The notes below the pieces were generated by a model. The model saw only the letters and a list, made by a program, of their open reading frames with translations, was not told the DNA's origin and ran no database searches. From assembly GCF_014334135.1 (NCBI RefSeq), contig NZ_CP060497.1, forward strand, positions 5,766,001 through 5,830,000: a stretch of 64,000 nt of DNA, given 5' to 3'. This stretch comes from Olivibacter sp. SDN3 (GTDB taxonomy: Bacteria > Bacteroidota > Bacteroidia > Sphingobacteriales > Sphingobacteriaceae). Both the position numbers and the translations under genes were made by a program. Of the stretch, positions 27,091 to 37,202 are shown piece by piece. Each line of letters opens with the position of its first letter. Position 1 is the stretch's first letter.

Positions 27091-27473
27091 TAAATTTTAA
27101 AAAATCACAACTTATTAAAAAAAATAAACAATAAGGCTGTAAGAAAATTTACAACTAAAAATCGATCATTGAATCCAATAACCAATGTTACAAATACGTA
27201 AAGCATTAAAAACTTAATATATTTTGGACGTACTTTGTTACTTGGAACATTGGTTGGGGAATTGTCTGGCTGGCGAAGTAACTTTGGCTAGATTAATTTA
27301 GATAGAAGACACCTTTTATTTATTAGGTCCTTTCTATGACTTCTTCTCTTTTTTCAGCATATTTTCAATTTCATCATATTTATTCTAGGCTCCACTTTCA
27401 TCTGTCAGACTTGTTATTTCCCTTAATTCCTCCATAAATTGGTTCGAGTTTTGCCCAATTAGGAGCTCCTAAG
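27091..27473. other. Region between arsR and the first IS66 copy
   Basis: No intact gene. It carries a motif TGGAACATTGGTTGG at 27243-27257 that closely matches the kdp promoter motif at 3959-3973. The minus strand around 27391-27471 holds a short decayed frame (GQNSNQFMEELREITSLTDE) similar to the one at 25117-25197. Confidence 0.4.
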
Positions 27474-27489
27474 GTATCCGCCCTACGAA

Positions 27490-28995
27490 CTACATATTTG
27501 ATTTTTCAATAATTTGTTTATAGTTCTGTGGATAGAGGTCTTTCAGTTTTTTATGGTTGATGGACATGATATTTTCCAGCGTGTATTTTAGCCACAGGAA
27601 AGGGTTCACGTCATGTTTTTTGCAGATGGCAAAGAAGGAGTAGATCATAGCTGAGCGCTGAGCAGCTTCGTGGCTACCTGCGAAGAGGTAGTTTTTACGG
27701 CCGAGCGCTACCGGGCGAATGGCGTTCTCGATAAGGTTGTTGTCAATCTGCAGATTTCCGTCGTTAAGATAAGCCGAAAGTGCATCCCAGCGCGCATGGG
27801 CATAAGCCATGGCCTTTCCGATCTGGCTTTTAGGAAGTGTGTTTTTTATTTCTTGGAAGATCCATTTTCCCATTTCGTTGATTACAGGTAAGGCTTCTTC
27901 CAGCCGCAGCTCCTTGACCTTGTCGGCTGAAAGTTGTTCTTCTTTGGCCCTGCGTTCAATTCCATAGAGTTTCTGTATCATCAGCAGGGCCTTTTCGGTC
28001 CTTGGGCGGTCATTCTGCAGGGCTTTCTCGAACTCACGGCGTGCATGTGCCCAGCACGCCAGATGGGTGATCTCTTTCTTTGTGCCATATTTATCATATG
28101 CCGCATATCCATCCGTCTGGAGGTAACCCTTAAAGTTATCCAGCATGGATTTAGGCACGTGGCCGCCACGTGAGGGATTATAATCGAACAGCACGGTTTT
28201 GTCCAACGGCGAGTGGTACACCCAATAGTATCCCTGGTGGGTGGCGCCTTTTTTATCGCTGTCCAGCACTTTTATTATCGTCTCATCTACTTGCAGGTAT
28301 CCTTTTGCCTTGGTGTCAAAGACCAATTGCTCATAGAGCGGTTCGAGTTTGATCAGGGCTTCCTTTGTCCAGCCTTCGATGGTCGAGGAGGCGATCCGTA
28401 TGTTCTCCCTTGCGAAGATCTGCTTTTGGCGGTAAAGCGGGAGATGATCCATATATTTACCCGTCAGTATCATCGCCAGTAGACCTGCTCCGGGGATACC
28501 TTTGTCGATAACCCGCTCGGGAAGTCCGCCGATACGCACGCCATCTCCATTTTTAGGCGTGTATTTATAGCGGATGTAGCGGTTGATATAGAATTTGGCA
28601 GGTTCGCACTCCAGTTCCTCGGTGATTTCCTTGCCGATGCATACCATATCGGCAAGGTCGCCCTGGGGATGTATCTCTATCTCTACCACAGGAAGGTGTT
28701 CCGGTAATTTCGCACGTCCCCTGTGGTTTGGACGCTTGCGTGTATACTCGATCTTCTGTTTGGTTTCTTCCTGCTGTTGCTCTACTGCTGTGGGCTCTGC
28801 CTGAAGCGGGAGTGTGGTCTGGTTGGGGTCGCCTTCAAAGCGTTCGCGCTTCTGCCCGAACTGCATCCGCTTGTACATGGCAAGCTGGGATTCCAGGTAT
28901 CCGATCTTTTCGTCTTTAGCCCCAAGTGCCTCGTGCTGCTTGGAAACAAGCTTTAAAAGCTCCTCTTTTGATAGGTTTTCCAGCGCCGTTCCCAT
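27490..28995 (-). CDS. tnpC: IS66 transposase TnpC (copy A)
   Basis: 501 residues, normal length. N-terminal coiled coil (SKEELLKLVSKQHEALGAKD), zinc-finger-like and helix-turn-helix parts, then the DDE catalytic core with YLQVDETIIKVLD, LQTDGYAAYDKYG and the Glu region NNLIENAIRPVALGRKNYLFAGSHEAA. It is the catalytic subunit. Identical in protein sequence to copy I at 51596-53101. Confidence 0.93.
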   Translation of the reverse strand: MGTALENLSKEELLKLVSKQHEALGAKDEKIGYLESQLAMYKRMQFGQKRERFEGDPNQTTLPLQAEPTAVEQQQEETKQKIEYTRKRPNHRGRAKLPEHLPVVEIEIHPQGDLADMVCIGKEITEELECEPAKFYINRYIRYKYTPKNGDGVRIGGLPERVIDKGIPGAGLLAMILTGKYMDHLPLYRQKQIFARENIRIASSTIEGWTKEALIKLEPLYEQLVFDTKAKGYLQVDETIIKVLDSDKKGATHQGYYWVYHSPLDKTVLFDYNPSRGGHVPKSMLDNFKGYLQTDGYAAYDKYGTKKEITHLACWAHARREFEKALQNDRPRTEKALLMIQKLYGIERRAKEEQLSADKVKELRLEEALPVINEMGKWIFQEIKNTLPKSQIGKAMAYAHARWDALSAYLNDGNLQIDNNLIENAIRPVALGRKNYLFAGSHEAAQRSAMIYSFFAICKKHDVNPFLWLKYTLENIMSINHKKLKDLYPQNYKQIIEKSNM

Positions 28996-29030
28996 ACGCT
29001 AAAGATACGAAATTACCTGCGTTTATACAA

Positions 29031-29384
29031 TCAAAAAAGCTGTTTTTGGACCAATGAATAACGTTTTTTCCGTATGCTCTTCACTACCTGTATCCCCTCG
29101 ACCATCAGGACCAGGTCGCTCCAGGAAAGTTCTCCCTTTTTCAGTTCCGATATCCCAAAAGTCCCCTGCTCCAGACGCTTGTAGTACAGCACAAAGCCAC
29201 CGTATTCCCAGTGCAGCAGCTTGATGTGGGTACGGCTACGGTTCAGGAACACGAACACCTCGCCACTGGTGGGATGGCGCCGCATCACCGAAATCACCAG
29301 GCCGCATAGACCGTCAAAACTCTTGCGCATGTCGCAGTGGCCATCATATAAATAAAAACGGTGCGAGGAACCCAGCGAGAACAT
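29031..29384 (-). CDS. tnpB: IS66 accessory protein TnpB (copy A)
   Basis: 117 residues matching the IS66 Orf2 family: YLYDGHCDMRKSFDGLCGLV, then VFVFLNRSRTHIKLLHWEYGGFVLYYKRLEQGTF. Required for transposition with TnpA and TnpC. Its start shares bases with the tnpA stop at 29384. Confidence 0.92.
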   Translation of the reverse strand: MFSLGSSHRFYLYDGHCDMRKSFDGLCGLVISVMRRHPTSGEVFVFLNRSRTHIKLLHWEYGGFVLYYKRLEQGTFGISELKKGELSWSDLVLMVEGIQVVKSIRKKRYSLVQKQLF

Positions 29385-29689
29385 CAGTAAAGGCGGATCA
29401 ACCGGGACAGAAGACCAAGATCGGTGTCCAACTTGATCCGCACACCATTGGGATAGATAACCTCAACTTCGCTTTTTTTGCAGGACTTATCGATAGCTAT
29501 AAAGCGACCGCTGACCGCGCCGTCTTCTTTGCTGCGCGAAAACCAATAATAAAAGGTGGCTTCATTGATCCCGTTTTCCGAACAGTAAGCTTTCTTGCTT
29601 TTTCCGCTCTGTTGCCAGTCTGCTATCATCGAAAGCATCTGTGCTCGTTTTGCTTCTTTGCTCATCCAGCAAAGTTCTGCATTATACAA
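29384..29689 (-). CDS. tnpA: IS66 accessory protein TnpA (copy A)
   Basis: 101 residues, helix-turn-helix protein (MLSMIADWQQSGKSKKAYCSENGINEATFYYWFSRSKE). First gene of the IS66 operon; may bind the ends or regulate. Confidence 0.88.
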   Translation of the reverse strand: MYNAELCWMSKEAKRAQMLSMIADWQQSGKSKKAYCSENGINEATFYYWFSRSKEDGAVSGRFIAIDKSCKKSEVEVIYPNGVRIKLDTDLGLLSRLIRLY

Positions 29690-29723
29690 CCCTCATGAAA
29701 TATGCATTTGGTCGGGCGGATAC

Positions 29724-30967
29724 ACGTGCGAAATTACCGGAACACCTTCCTGTGGTAGAGATAGAGATACATCCCCAGGGCGACCTTGCCGATATGGTAT
29801 GCATCGGCAAGGAAATCACCGAGGAACTGGAGTGCGAACCTGCCAAATTCTATATCAACCGCTACATCCGCTATAAATACACGCCTAAAAATGGAGATGG
29901 CGTGCGTATCGGCGGACTTCCCGAGCGGGTTATCGACAAAGGTATCCCCGGAGCAGGTCTACTGGCGATGATACTGACGGGTAAATATATGGATCATCTC
30001 CCGCTTTACCGCCAAAAGCAGATCTTCGCAAGGGAGAACATACGGATCGCCTCCTCGACCATCGAAGGCTGGACAAAGGAAGCCCTGATCAAACTCGAAC
30101 CGCTCTATGAGCAATTGGTCTTTGACACCAAGGCAAAAGGATACCTGCAAGTAGATGAGACGATAATAAAAGTGCTGGACAGCGATAAAAAAGGCGCCAC
30201 CCACCAGGGATACTATTGGGTGTACCACTCGCCGTTGGACAAAACCGTGCTGTTCGATTATAATCCCTCACGTGGCGGCCACGTGCCTAAATCCATGCTG
30301 GATAACTTTAAGGGTTACCTCCAGACGGATGGATATGCGGCATATGATAAATATGGCACAAAGAAAGAGATCACCCATCTGGCGTGCTGGGCACATGCAC
30401 GCCGTGAGTTCGAGAAAGCCCTGCAGAATGACCGCCCAAGGACCGAAAAGGCCCTGCTGATGATACAGAAACTCTATGGAATTGAACGCAGGGCCAAAGA
30501 AGAACAACTTTCAGCCGACAAGGTCAAGGAGCTGCGGCTGGAAGAAGCCTTACCTGTAATCAACGAAATGGGAAAATGGATCTTCCAAGAAATAAAAAAC
30601 ACACTTCCTAAAAGCCAGATCGGAAAGGCCATGGCTTATGCCCATGCGCGCTGGGATGCACTTTCGGCTTATCTTAACGACGGAAATCTGCAGATTGACA
30701 ACAACCTTATCGAGAACGCCATTCGCCCGGTAGCGCTCGGCCGTAAAAACTACCTCTTCGCAGGTAGCCACGAAGCTGCTCAGCGCTCAGCTATGATCTA
30801 CTCCTTCTTTGCCATCTGCAAAAAACATGACGTGAACCCTTTCCTGTGGCTAAAATACACGCTGGAAAATATCATGTCCATCAACCATAAAAAACTGAAA
30901 GACCTCTATCCACAGAACTATAAACAAATTATTGAAAAATCAAATATGTAGTTCGTAGGGCGGATAC
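29724..30967 (+). mobile_element. IS66-family element, copy B (5'-truncated, inverted to copy A)
   Basis: Carries only the 3' two-thirds of tnpC on the plus strand (ends at 30951) and the right inverted repeat. It begins directly at the end of copy A, at the position equal to TnpC residue about 98 (RAKLPEHL). Bases 29724-30967 are the reverse complement of 27474-28717 in copy A, so the pair forms a large inverted repeat with 1.24-kb arms. Its right end is followed by GATGATCA, half of a target duplication whose partner is at 37895-37902. Confidence 0.9.
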
Positions 30968-31199
30968 GATGATCATAGGTGTGAAACTTTTTATAGTACC
31001 TGTCGCTACCTTCTTTTTTGGCTGTCCGGTTAATTTCTTCCCTGTCCAAAAATTTTATCAGCTGACTGACCAGCGGCTGTCCGCTGAAATAATTACTTTT
31101 GTTCATACTTTTTTGTGTGGTAACTCAAAAGTATAAATCCTGGAGCAGTTCGATTAATTTCTACTGCTCCTTTTTATTTTTCCCCGGACAACAGTGATT
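30968..31199 (-). mobile_element. IS4-like element, 5' half (interrupted by IS66)
   Basis: Contains the left end of an IS4-like element (inverted repeat ...CCCCGGACAACAGTGATT at 31184-31199) and the first 46 codons of its transposase on the minus strand (31106-30968; MNKSNYFSGQPLVSQLIKFL, ending HTYDH). The matching 3' half starts at 37895 with DHLVTML. The junction bases 30968-30975 are the reverse complement of TGATCATC. Confidence 0.85.
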
Positions 31200-31465
31200 C
31201 TTTATTAAAAAAGTATATGGATGTTGATCCTCAACACTTGCATATGAAAGATGTACATGGGGAGTATTATCAAATGACTTCCGATATAGCATTAATGTTG
31301 CCTCTATTGGAACTGACAAACTACGATCAAGTTTGTTTTATGCATAATGTAATGTACTTTTATAGATTACATCAACATAATGACCATATAATTGATAGGA
31401 ATCTTCAATTGGCCATAGAATTAGAGATTAGATCCAAAAAGTCCTTAAAATTGACTTCCGAATAA
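31200..31465 (+). pseudogene. GT2 glycosyltransferase C-terminal fragment
   Basis: In-frame from the IS4 end: LLKKYMDVDPQHLHMKDVHG, then SDIALMLPLLELTNYDQVCFMHNVMYFYRLHQHNDH. It aligns by eye to the C-termini of the GT2 genes at 33307-34598 and 53771-55027 (DPDLHMLKDYDG, YDMAILFPLMEL, YKYRLHPFND). The N-terminal catalytic part has been lost to the IS4-like insertion or rearrangement, so it is not functional. Confidence 0.75.
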
Positions 31466-31774
31466 TTTTAGGAATGGTCTAAGTAAAGAAATCGGCTTAA
31501 TTTAGTTTTTTTTGATAAGAGGTATCATCTCAGGTTATGGCCGCACTTGAGAATATTTTCGCTTCTACTGTTAAACATGTCAATAGCATCGAGATTAAGG
31601 CTCATCTTCAATAAAATATTTTAAATGGCTTTGAAAAATAATACGCACAAGCTAAGATTTTATAAAAAATTATTATAGGTTTGTGTCTCAACTTTTCGTG
31701 TGCTTAACTGGTATTCGGTTGATGTTTTCACACTGATATACTAATTAATAAACGCTAATTATATTATTTAAGCA
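31466..31774. other. Gap upstream of the fucosyltransferase-like gene
   Basis: No gene seen. It holds a perfect TAnnTTTG element (TAGGTTTG, 31676-31683) about 90 bases before the next start. Confidence 0.35.
31676..31683 (+). promoter_or_regulatory. Bacteroidota -7 element before glycosyltransferase pair
   Basis: TAGGTTTG fits TAnnTTTG. No good -33 box at the expected spacing. Confidence 0.3.
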
Positions 31775-32623
31775 ATGAGCGGTGATTATCTCTTGAAAAA
31801 ATATCCCAATATTACAATCTCGAATTCGATCAGTAAGAATGAAATTTGTATAATTGAAAGCAGAGTTCACGGATTGTTCGCTTGTTTGTATTGCCTATTG
31901 TATGGACTATATATAGCTGAAATAGAGGGTTTGAAACCAATACTATATTTAGGACCAGAACACATGTATTTCGAAAAAAAATATGGAGATAATTGTTTTA
32001 ACTATTATTTTAAGAGTCCTCGAAAAAACGTAACACTTACAGAAAAAAATTTTTTGGGACGAATCACAATCGTAAATCCGGCGGTATTTTTAAGATGGTG
32101 CAGAATCTCTACCCTCGAAAAAAAAATATCAAATTTACTGATTGAAAAACATTTCAAGCTGAAACGATTCATTGCAGATGAAATTTTAGACTTTCAGAAA
32201 CAAAAATTCGATGGTCATAAAATATTGGGAGTCCATTATAGAGGTACGGATAAAATAACCGAAGTCAATATAAGTCCATTTGAAACCTATTTAAAGCAAA
32301 TAGACAATCTCCTTGAACATAAAATATTCGACAAAGTATTTTTTTGCTCCGACGAAATTGTATTAAGAAAGAAAATGAAGACTAGATTCAAAGACAAAGC
32401 GATCATTTACGACCTTAAAGGTACTTATAAGTTTATCAAAGAAAATCCAGGTAACGGTATTCATTTTACAGCTACAACTCCTTTTTTAAGCGGTAAAGAC
32501 GCCGTTATAGAGTGTTACTTACTTAGTCGTTGTAGCGCATTAATGAGTTCGTTTCATTCATCATTTTCGTTATTTGCAACTTTTATCAACGTAAATATAC
32601 CCCATATCATTATTGAACCATAA
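31775..32623 (+). CDS. Fucosyltransferase-like protein (NodZ/O-FucT type)
   Basis: 282 residues. The key motif ILGVHYRGTDK (residues about 149-159) corresponds to the GDP-fucose binding VH.RGTD motif of NodZ/O-fucosyltransferases and related GT23/GT65 enzymes. The C-terminal DAVIECYLLSRCSALMSSFHSSFSLFA resembles the second conserved block. No signal peptide. It would transfer a deoxy-sugar to a glycan or peptide inside the cell. The next glycosyltransferase gene starts 13 bases downstream. AT-rich composition and IS flanks suggest transfer. Confidence 0.7.
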   Translation: MSGDYLLKKYPNITISNSISKNEICIIESRVHGLFACLYCLLYGLYIAEIEGLKPILYLGPEHMYFEKKYGDNCFNYYFKSPRKNVTLTEKNFLGRITIVNPAVFLRWCRISTLEKKISNLLIEKHFKLKRFIADEILDFQKQKFDGHKILGVHYRGTDKITEVNISPFETYLKQIDNLLEHKIFDKVFFCSDEIVLRKKMKTRFKDKAIIYDLKGTYKFIKENPGNGIHFTATTPFLSGKDAVIECYLLSRCSALMSSFHSSFSLFATFINVNIPHIIIEP

Positions 32624-32636
32624 ATTATAAATCCAT

Positions 32637-33338
32637 ATGAAAAAATCTCATTTTAAAGATGATCAAAAAATCCCTATATTAACCTATTATTCCCAGTCTC
32701 ACGAAATATTATTTAAACGGTATTTTCAAACAAGTTTTAACGCACATTTAACAAACGACTTTAGGCTCGTAGTAAAAAAAGCGAGCCAAAAGTGTAATGC
32801 GGTGTTCAGGCAAGATAGCTGGAACGAACAAGTAAAAGAAAAAATTATCTACGTAAACAATTTTATTCAGAAATCAGCGTGTAAATATTTCTTATTCTCG
32901 GATGTCGATATTGTATTTTTTAAGAACTTTAAAACTGAAATATTACAAGAATTAGGTTCTTGTGACGCAATATTTCAAAGCGATACGGGCGAAAAAACAA
33001 CATATCACAATTTATGTTCTGGATTCTATTTCTGTAAAATAAATCCAAGAACTAAATTTTTCTTTAATCAGCTAGTAATAAACTATAAAGACTATTTATC
33101 TGATCAACAAAATCTAAATTATCTACTTCCAAATAGCGGCCTCCGGTATACTAGACTTTCAAAAAAGTTCTTCAATTTTTCATATAAAGGTGAGAGAGTT
33201 TGGAAGTCAGGGGATGAGATCGCATTTCCCAGTTATAGTATTTCTATGTATCATGCAAACTACACTATAGGAACCGAAAACAAAGAGTATCTTTTAAAAA
33301 ATTTTATCAAATGGAATCAGGGAAGGATGTTTCGATAA
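32637..33338 (+). CDS. Nucleotide-diphospho-sugar transferase (PF03407/GT77-like)
   Basis: 233 residues. The DxD-type site is YFLFSDVDIVFFKNF (residues about 83-97), followed by DAIFQSDTGE, NLCSGFYFCKINPRTKFFF and SDQQNLNYLL, the ordered motif set of PF03407 transferases. The end (YSISMYHANYTIG) fits the His-containing C-terminal block. It overlaps tail-to-tail by 32 bases with the minus-strand GT2 gene. The acceptor is unknown; the peptide cluster nearby makes it a candidate tailoring enzyme. Confidence 0.7.
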   Translation: MKKSHFKDDQKIPILTYYSQSHEILFKRYFQTSFNAHLTNDFRLVVKKASQKCNAVFRQDSWNEQVKEKIIYVNNFIQKSACKYFLFSDVDIVFFKNFKTEILQELGSCDAIFQSDTGEKTTYHNLCSGFYFCKINPRTKFFFNQLVINYKDYLSDQQNLNYLLPNSGLRYTRLSKKFFNFSYKGERVWKSGDEIAFPSYSISMYHANYTIGTENKEYLLKNFIKWNQGRMFR

Positions 33339-34598
33339 AACGTGGCTTATTTCTAATCTGTTGCTCTATATCTTTTTGCAATGGACGATTTATTACCTGA
33401 TCATTGTTTTCATGTAATCGATATATATAAAGTGGATATTTGTTAAAATAAATTCTCGATAGGCCAGCTATTTCCATCAATGGAAGCATAAGAGCCATAT
33501 CATAAGTCATACTAAAGATTTCTCCTTTTTGATCTTTATAGGCGTAAAGCTCTTGATCTTGTCGCAAAAACTCTTTATAAACCTTATATTTAAAAGTTTT
33601 CAAATGCGATGCTCGATAGACATGATTTCTAATGTCTTTAAATTCCTGGAAACTATAACTTGAACAATTTCCGAAGTATCCATTCGATGTGATATATTGG
33701 CCATAGCTAACTAGGCATTTACTAACTTCATAAATGCTATTAACGAAGTCAAAAGCAAATTCATCAAACAGGTAATCATCTCCATCTATTATAGCGATTA
33801 TATCTTCATCGTTAAAATCAGTCTTACTTAAAATATCGTTAATATTACATAATGCGTACATCCTTTTACTCACAGAGACAACCGAAAAGTTATCATTTTT
33901 TGGTATTAGTGATACCGAGTTATCATTGGAACAATCATCAATAAATATCACTTCAAAGTTCTCGTATCTTTGACTCAAAATAGATTGACAACATTCCGAT
34001 ATAATCTCTCAGCATTGCGAAATGGGACTAGTGCAACAATTTTATTCTTTTTTTGGTGCCGGATAGAATTTGAACTTTTGACAATGTTGTCCTCTTGATA
34101 ATTTCTATGCTTACAAACTAAGGGAAATGTTGATATGCATTTTCGTTCTGTTATCTTCGAAAGAAATGCTCCGACAGACATATCATTAGTGACCTCTGAG
34201 AGCCTTTTGAGAGCATAGCCATATATTGATGAGAAAAGAACGATAAAAGTAATATCGTCAAAATTTGAGATATAATCAAGTTTTGCTGACAATGGAAATT
34301 TTATATCGTAGCAGTCCTGGTAGTCACATACCATTAAATGCATATTATGCTCAAAGGCCTGAAAAATCATATCCAAAAAGCTATTTTTACTATAAAAATT
34401 AGTGAAAGTCTCAGCCCTATCACAAATAACTATAACATCATGCTTTTTCCACTGAGCGTCTTCTAAAATCCTCCTTAATTTTACAAGGTGGTTATTTTGT
34501 CGATCCAAGTTGGCTTCTTGCTGAGGGACATTAAATAGCTTAAACTCACTTCTGTCTTCACCCTTTGAATTCAAAAGTAAACCCAGATCTGTATTCAT
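33307..34598 (-). pseudogene. GT2-type glycosyltransferase, frameshifted
   Basis: Two adjoining minus-strand frames make one gene like that at 53771-55027. The first (34598-33975, 207 residues) holds an N-terminal domain and ends VALVPFRNAERLYRN; the second continues in another frame with CCQSILSQRYENFEVIFIDDCSNDN, IIAIIDGDDYLFDE (GT2 DxD) and the C-terminal LMLPLMEIAG...YIYRLHENNDQ. A single-base shift near 33980-34010 breaks it. Joined, it would be about 430 residues. Decay, sequencing error or slippage are possible; the rest of both frames is well conserved, so the shift is recent. Confidence 0.75.
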
Positions 34599-34785
34599 AG
34601 TATAGAGTGGAACAAAAAATCAGTGTTCATAAATAAATAATAAATATAACTAGATTCATCTACAATCAGTTTGTATCAGCCCACCGTTTTGTTCTTGACT
34701 TTCGAACTCTCTCACTTTATCTAAAGACAACTAATAGCAGTCATCTATTGGTTATTACTAAGTTTATACCAACATTAAAATTTTA

Positions 34786-35099
34786 CTAATATAATAGCCA
34801 TATATCCATAAACAGCCTTTCAAGACACCTTACCCCAAAATTAGAATCGGGAACGATTTCATCTCGACGGCTAAGGTTCATATCTAGATAATCACGCAAA
34901 AAAAAGGTATGTGATTTATATTCAGTATAAACATCAAAGTAATCTTTGAAACCGTCATTTTTATAGATGTTCCACATCTTTAAGTAATAACCACGAAATT
35001 GACTTTCGATTTCCCAATTCATTGTTATATTACCTATTATCGCTATTCTACTTGAAGAGTATAATAATATTTCTTTCAATCCATCATTAATATGCTTGC
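34786..35099 (-). pseudogene. Glycosyltransferase-like C-terminal fragment cut by IS4-like element
   Basis: Minus-strand frame open from the IS4 end (DCKHINDGLKEILLYSSSRI) to the stop at 34786, without a proper start (a TTG at 35079 is the first candidate). The end RCLERLFMDIWLLY resembles the C-terminal ERLF..WL block of DUF4422-type glycosyltransferases, but this is a weak match. The N-terminal part has been lost to the insertion. Confidence 0.4.
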
Positions 35100-35472
35100 A
35101 ATCATTAGTGTCCGGTTAAATTTCGAAGCGGCAAAAAAAGCCTGTTTGTTTTCTACTGAACGATGTTTTTCTGTTTAATGCCGATAGCATGGTCATGTCT
35201 GAAAGATATTTAGCTGATTTTGATCTTCTAATGTTAACTTATTCCAGTGCACGTTAGGATTATCCAGGAACTTAAAGAGATTGATATAAGTTAAAGCGTG
35301 GTTTCTGATAAAGGACACCATGTTGGAAAAGGCCCATCTACGTTTTGTCCTTTCTTTAATTACCAGCAGGATGAGCTGCGCGATCAGCGACACCCAGATC
35401 TGGATCTCAATGGCATTCTGCGATTCCCCCAGGAAATATTTAAGGGGGAAGTTCTGTTTAAGCCTTTTGAAC
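35100..35472 (-). mobile_element. IS4-like element, 3' part (copy E)
   Basis: From the right inverted repeat AATCATTAGTGTCCGGTTAAATTT at 35100 to the IS66 remnant at 35473. It encodes the transposase C-terminus on the minus strand (FKRLKQNFPLKYFLGES...ending at 35193). The 5' part is missing because a divergent IS66 copy lies across it. Confidence 0.8.
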
Positions 35473-35646
35473 GTATCCGCCCGGTGAACTACGTGTTAGA
35501 TTGTTCAATAATTTGTTTATAGTTCTGGGGATATAGATCTTTGATTTTCTTGTGGTTTATAGACATGATGTTTTCCAGTGTATATTTCAACCACTGGAAC
35601 GGGTTTACTTCATGTTTTTTGCAGATGGCAAAGAACGAGTATATCA
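35473..35646 (-). mobile_element. Divergent IS66 remnant (tnpC 3' end)
   Basis: Starts with GTATCCGCCCGGTGAACTACG at 35473 and encodes the last residues of a TnpC on the minus strand (KYTLENIMSINHKKIKDLYP), differing from copies A, C and I at many bases. It lies inside IS4 copy E and is cut at 35647 by IS66 copy C. No 8-bp duplication is visible. Confidence 0.75.
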
Positions 35647-35662
35647 GTATCCGCCCTACGAA

Positions 35663-37167
35663 CTACATATTTGATTTTTCAATAATTTGTTTATAGTTCT
35701 GTGGATAGAGGTCTTTCAGTTTTTTATGGTTGATGGACATGATATTTTCCAGCGTGTATTTTAGCCACAGGAAAGGGTTCACGTCATGTTTTTTGCAGAT
35801 GGCAAAGAAGGAGTAGATCATAGCTGAGCGCTGAGCAGCTTCGTGGCTACCTGCGAAGAGGTAGTTTTTACGGCCGAGCGCTACCGGGCGAATGGCGTTC
35901 TCGATAAGGTTGTTGTCAATCTGCAGATTTCCGTCGTTAAGATAAGCCGAAAGTGCATCCCAGCGCGCATGGGCATAAGCCATGGCCTTTCCGATCTGGC
36001 TTTTAGGAAGTGTGTTTTTTATTTCTTGGAAGATCCATTTTCCCATTTCGTTGATTACAGGTAAGGCTTCTTCCAGCCGCAGCTCCTTGACCTTGTCGGC
36101 TGAAAGTTGTTCTTCTTTGGCCCTGCGTTCAATTCCATAGAGTTTCTGTATCATCAGCAGGGCCTTTTCGGTCCTTGGGCGGTCATTCTGCAGGGCTTTC
36201 TCGAACTCACGGCGTGCATGTGCCCAGCACGCCAGATGGGTGATCTCTTTCTTTGTGCCATATTTATCATATGCCGCATATCCATCCGTCTGGAGGTAAC
36301 CCTTAAAGTTATCCAGCATGGATTTAGGCACGTGGCCGCCACGTGAGGGATTATAATCGAACAGCACGGTTTTGTCCAACGGCGAGTGGTACACCCAATA
36401 GTATCCCTGGTGGGTGGCGCCTTTTTTATCGCTGTCCAGCACTTTTATTATCGTCTCATCTACTTGCAGGTATCCTTTTGCCTTGGTGTCAAAGACCAAT
36501 TGCTCATAGAGCGGTTCGAGTTTGATCAGGGCTTCCTTTGTCCAGCCTTCGATGGTCGAGGAGGCGATCCGTATGTTCTCCCTTGCGAAGATCTGCTTTT
36601 GGCGGTAAAGCGGGAGATGATCCATATATTTACCCGTCAGTATCATCGCCAGTAGACCTGCTCCGGGGATACCTTTGTCGATAACCCGCTCGGGAAGTCC
36701 GCCGATACGCACGCCATCTCCATTTTAGGCGTGTATTTATAGCGGATGTAGCGGTTGATATAGAATTTGGCAGGTTCGCACTCCAGTTCCTCGGTGATTT
36801 CCTTGCCGATGCATACCATATCGGCAAGGTCGCCCTGGGGATGTATCTCTATCTCTACCACAGGAAGGTGTTCCGGTAATTTCGCACGTCCCCTGTGGTT
36901 TGGACGCTTGCGTGTATACTCGATCTTCTGTTTGGTTTCTTCCTGCTGTTGCTCTACTGCTGTGGGCTCTGCCTGAAGCGGGAGTGTGGTCTGGTTGGGG
37001 TCGCCTTCAAAGCGTTCGCGCTTCTGCCCGAACTGCATCCGCTTGTACATGGCAAGCTGGGATTCCAGGTATCCGATCTTTTCGTCTTTAGCCCCAAGTG
37101 CCTCGTGCTGCTTGGAAACAAGCTTTAAAAGCTCCTCTTTTGATAGGTTTTCCAGCGCCGTTCCCAT
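35663..37167 (-). pseudogene. tnpC: IS66 tnpC, one-base frameshift (copy C)
   Basis: Compared with copy A, one T is missing from the run at about 36722-36727 (cattttaggcg against catttttaggcg), so the frame breaks after TnpC residue about 149 (RYKYTPK). Both halves are otherwise intact. The protein would be inactive unless rescued by slippage. Confidence 0.9.
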
Positions 37168-37202
37168 ACGCTAAAGATACGAAATTACCTGCGTTTATAC
37201 AA

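Larger units (their letters stand above)
27474..29723 (-). mobile_element. IS66-family element, copy A (complete)
   Basis: 2250 bp with terminal inverted repeats GTATCCGCCCTACGAAC... at the left and ...GGTCGGGCGGATAC at the right. It holds intact tnpA, tnpB and tnpC on the minus strand. No 8-bp target duplication is seen (left flank CTCCTAAG, right flank is truncated IS66 copy B), so one side was rearranged or deleted. Confidence 0.92.

Noticed and set aside
28213-28482. Open frames antisense to IS66 tnpC
   Set aside because: They repeat exactly in every IS66 copy because they are shadows of the transposase gene.
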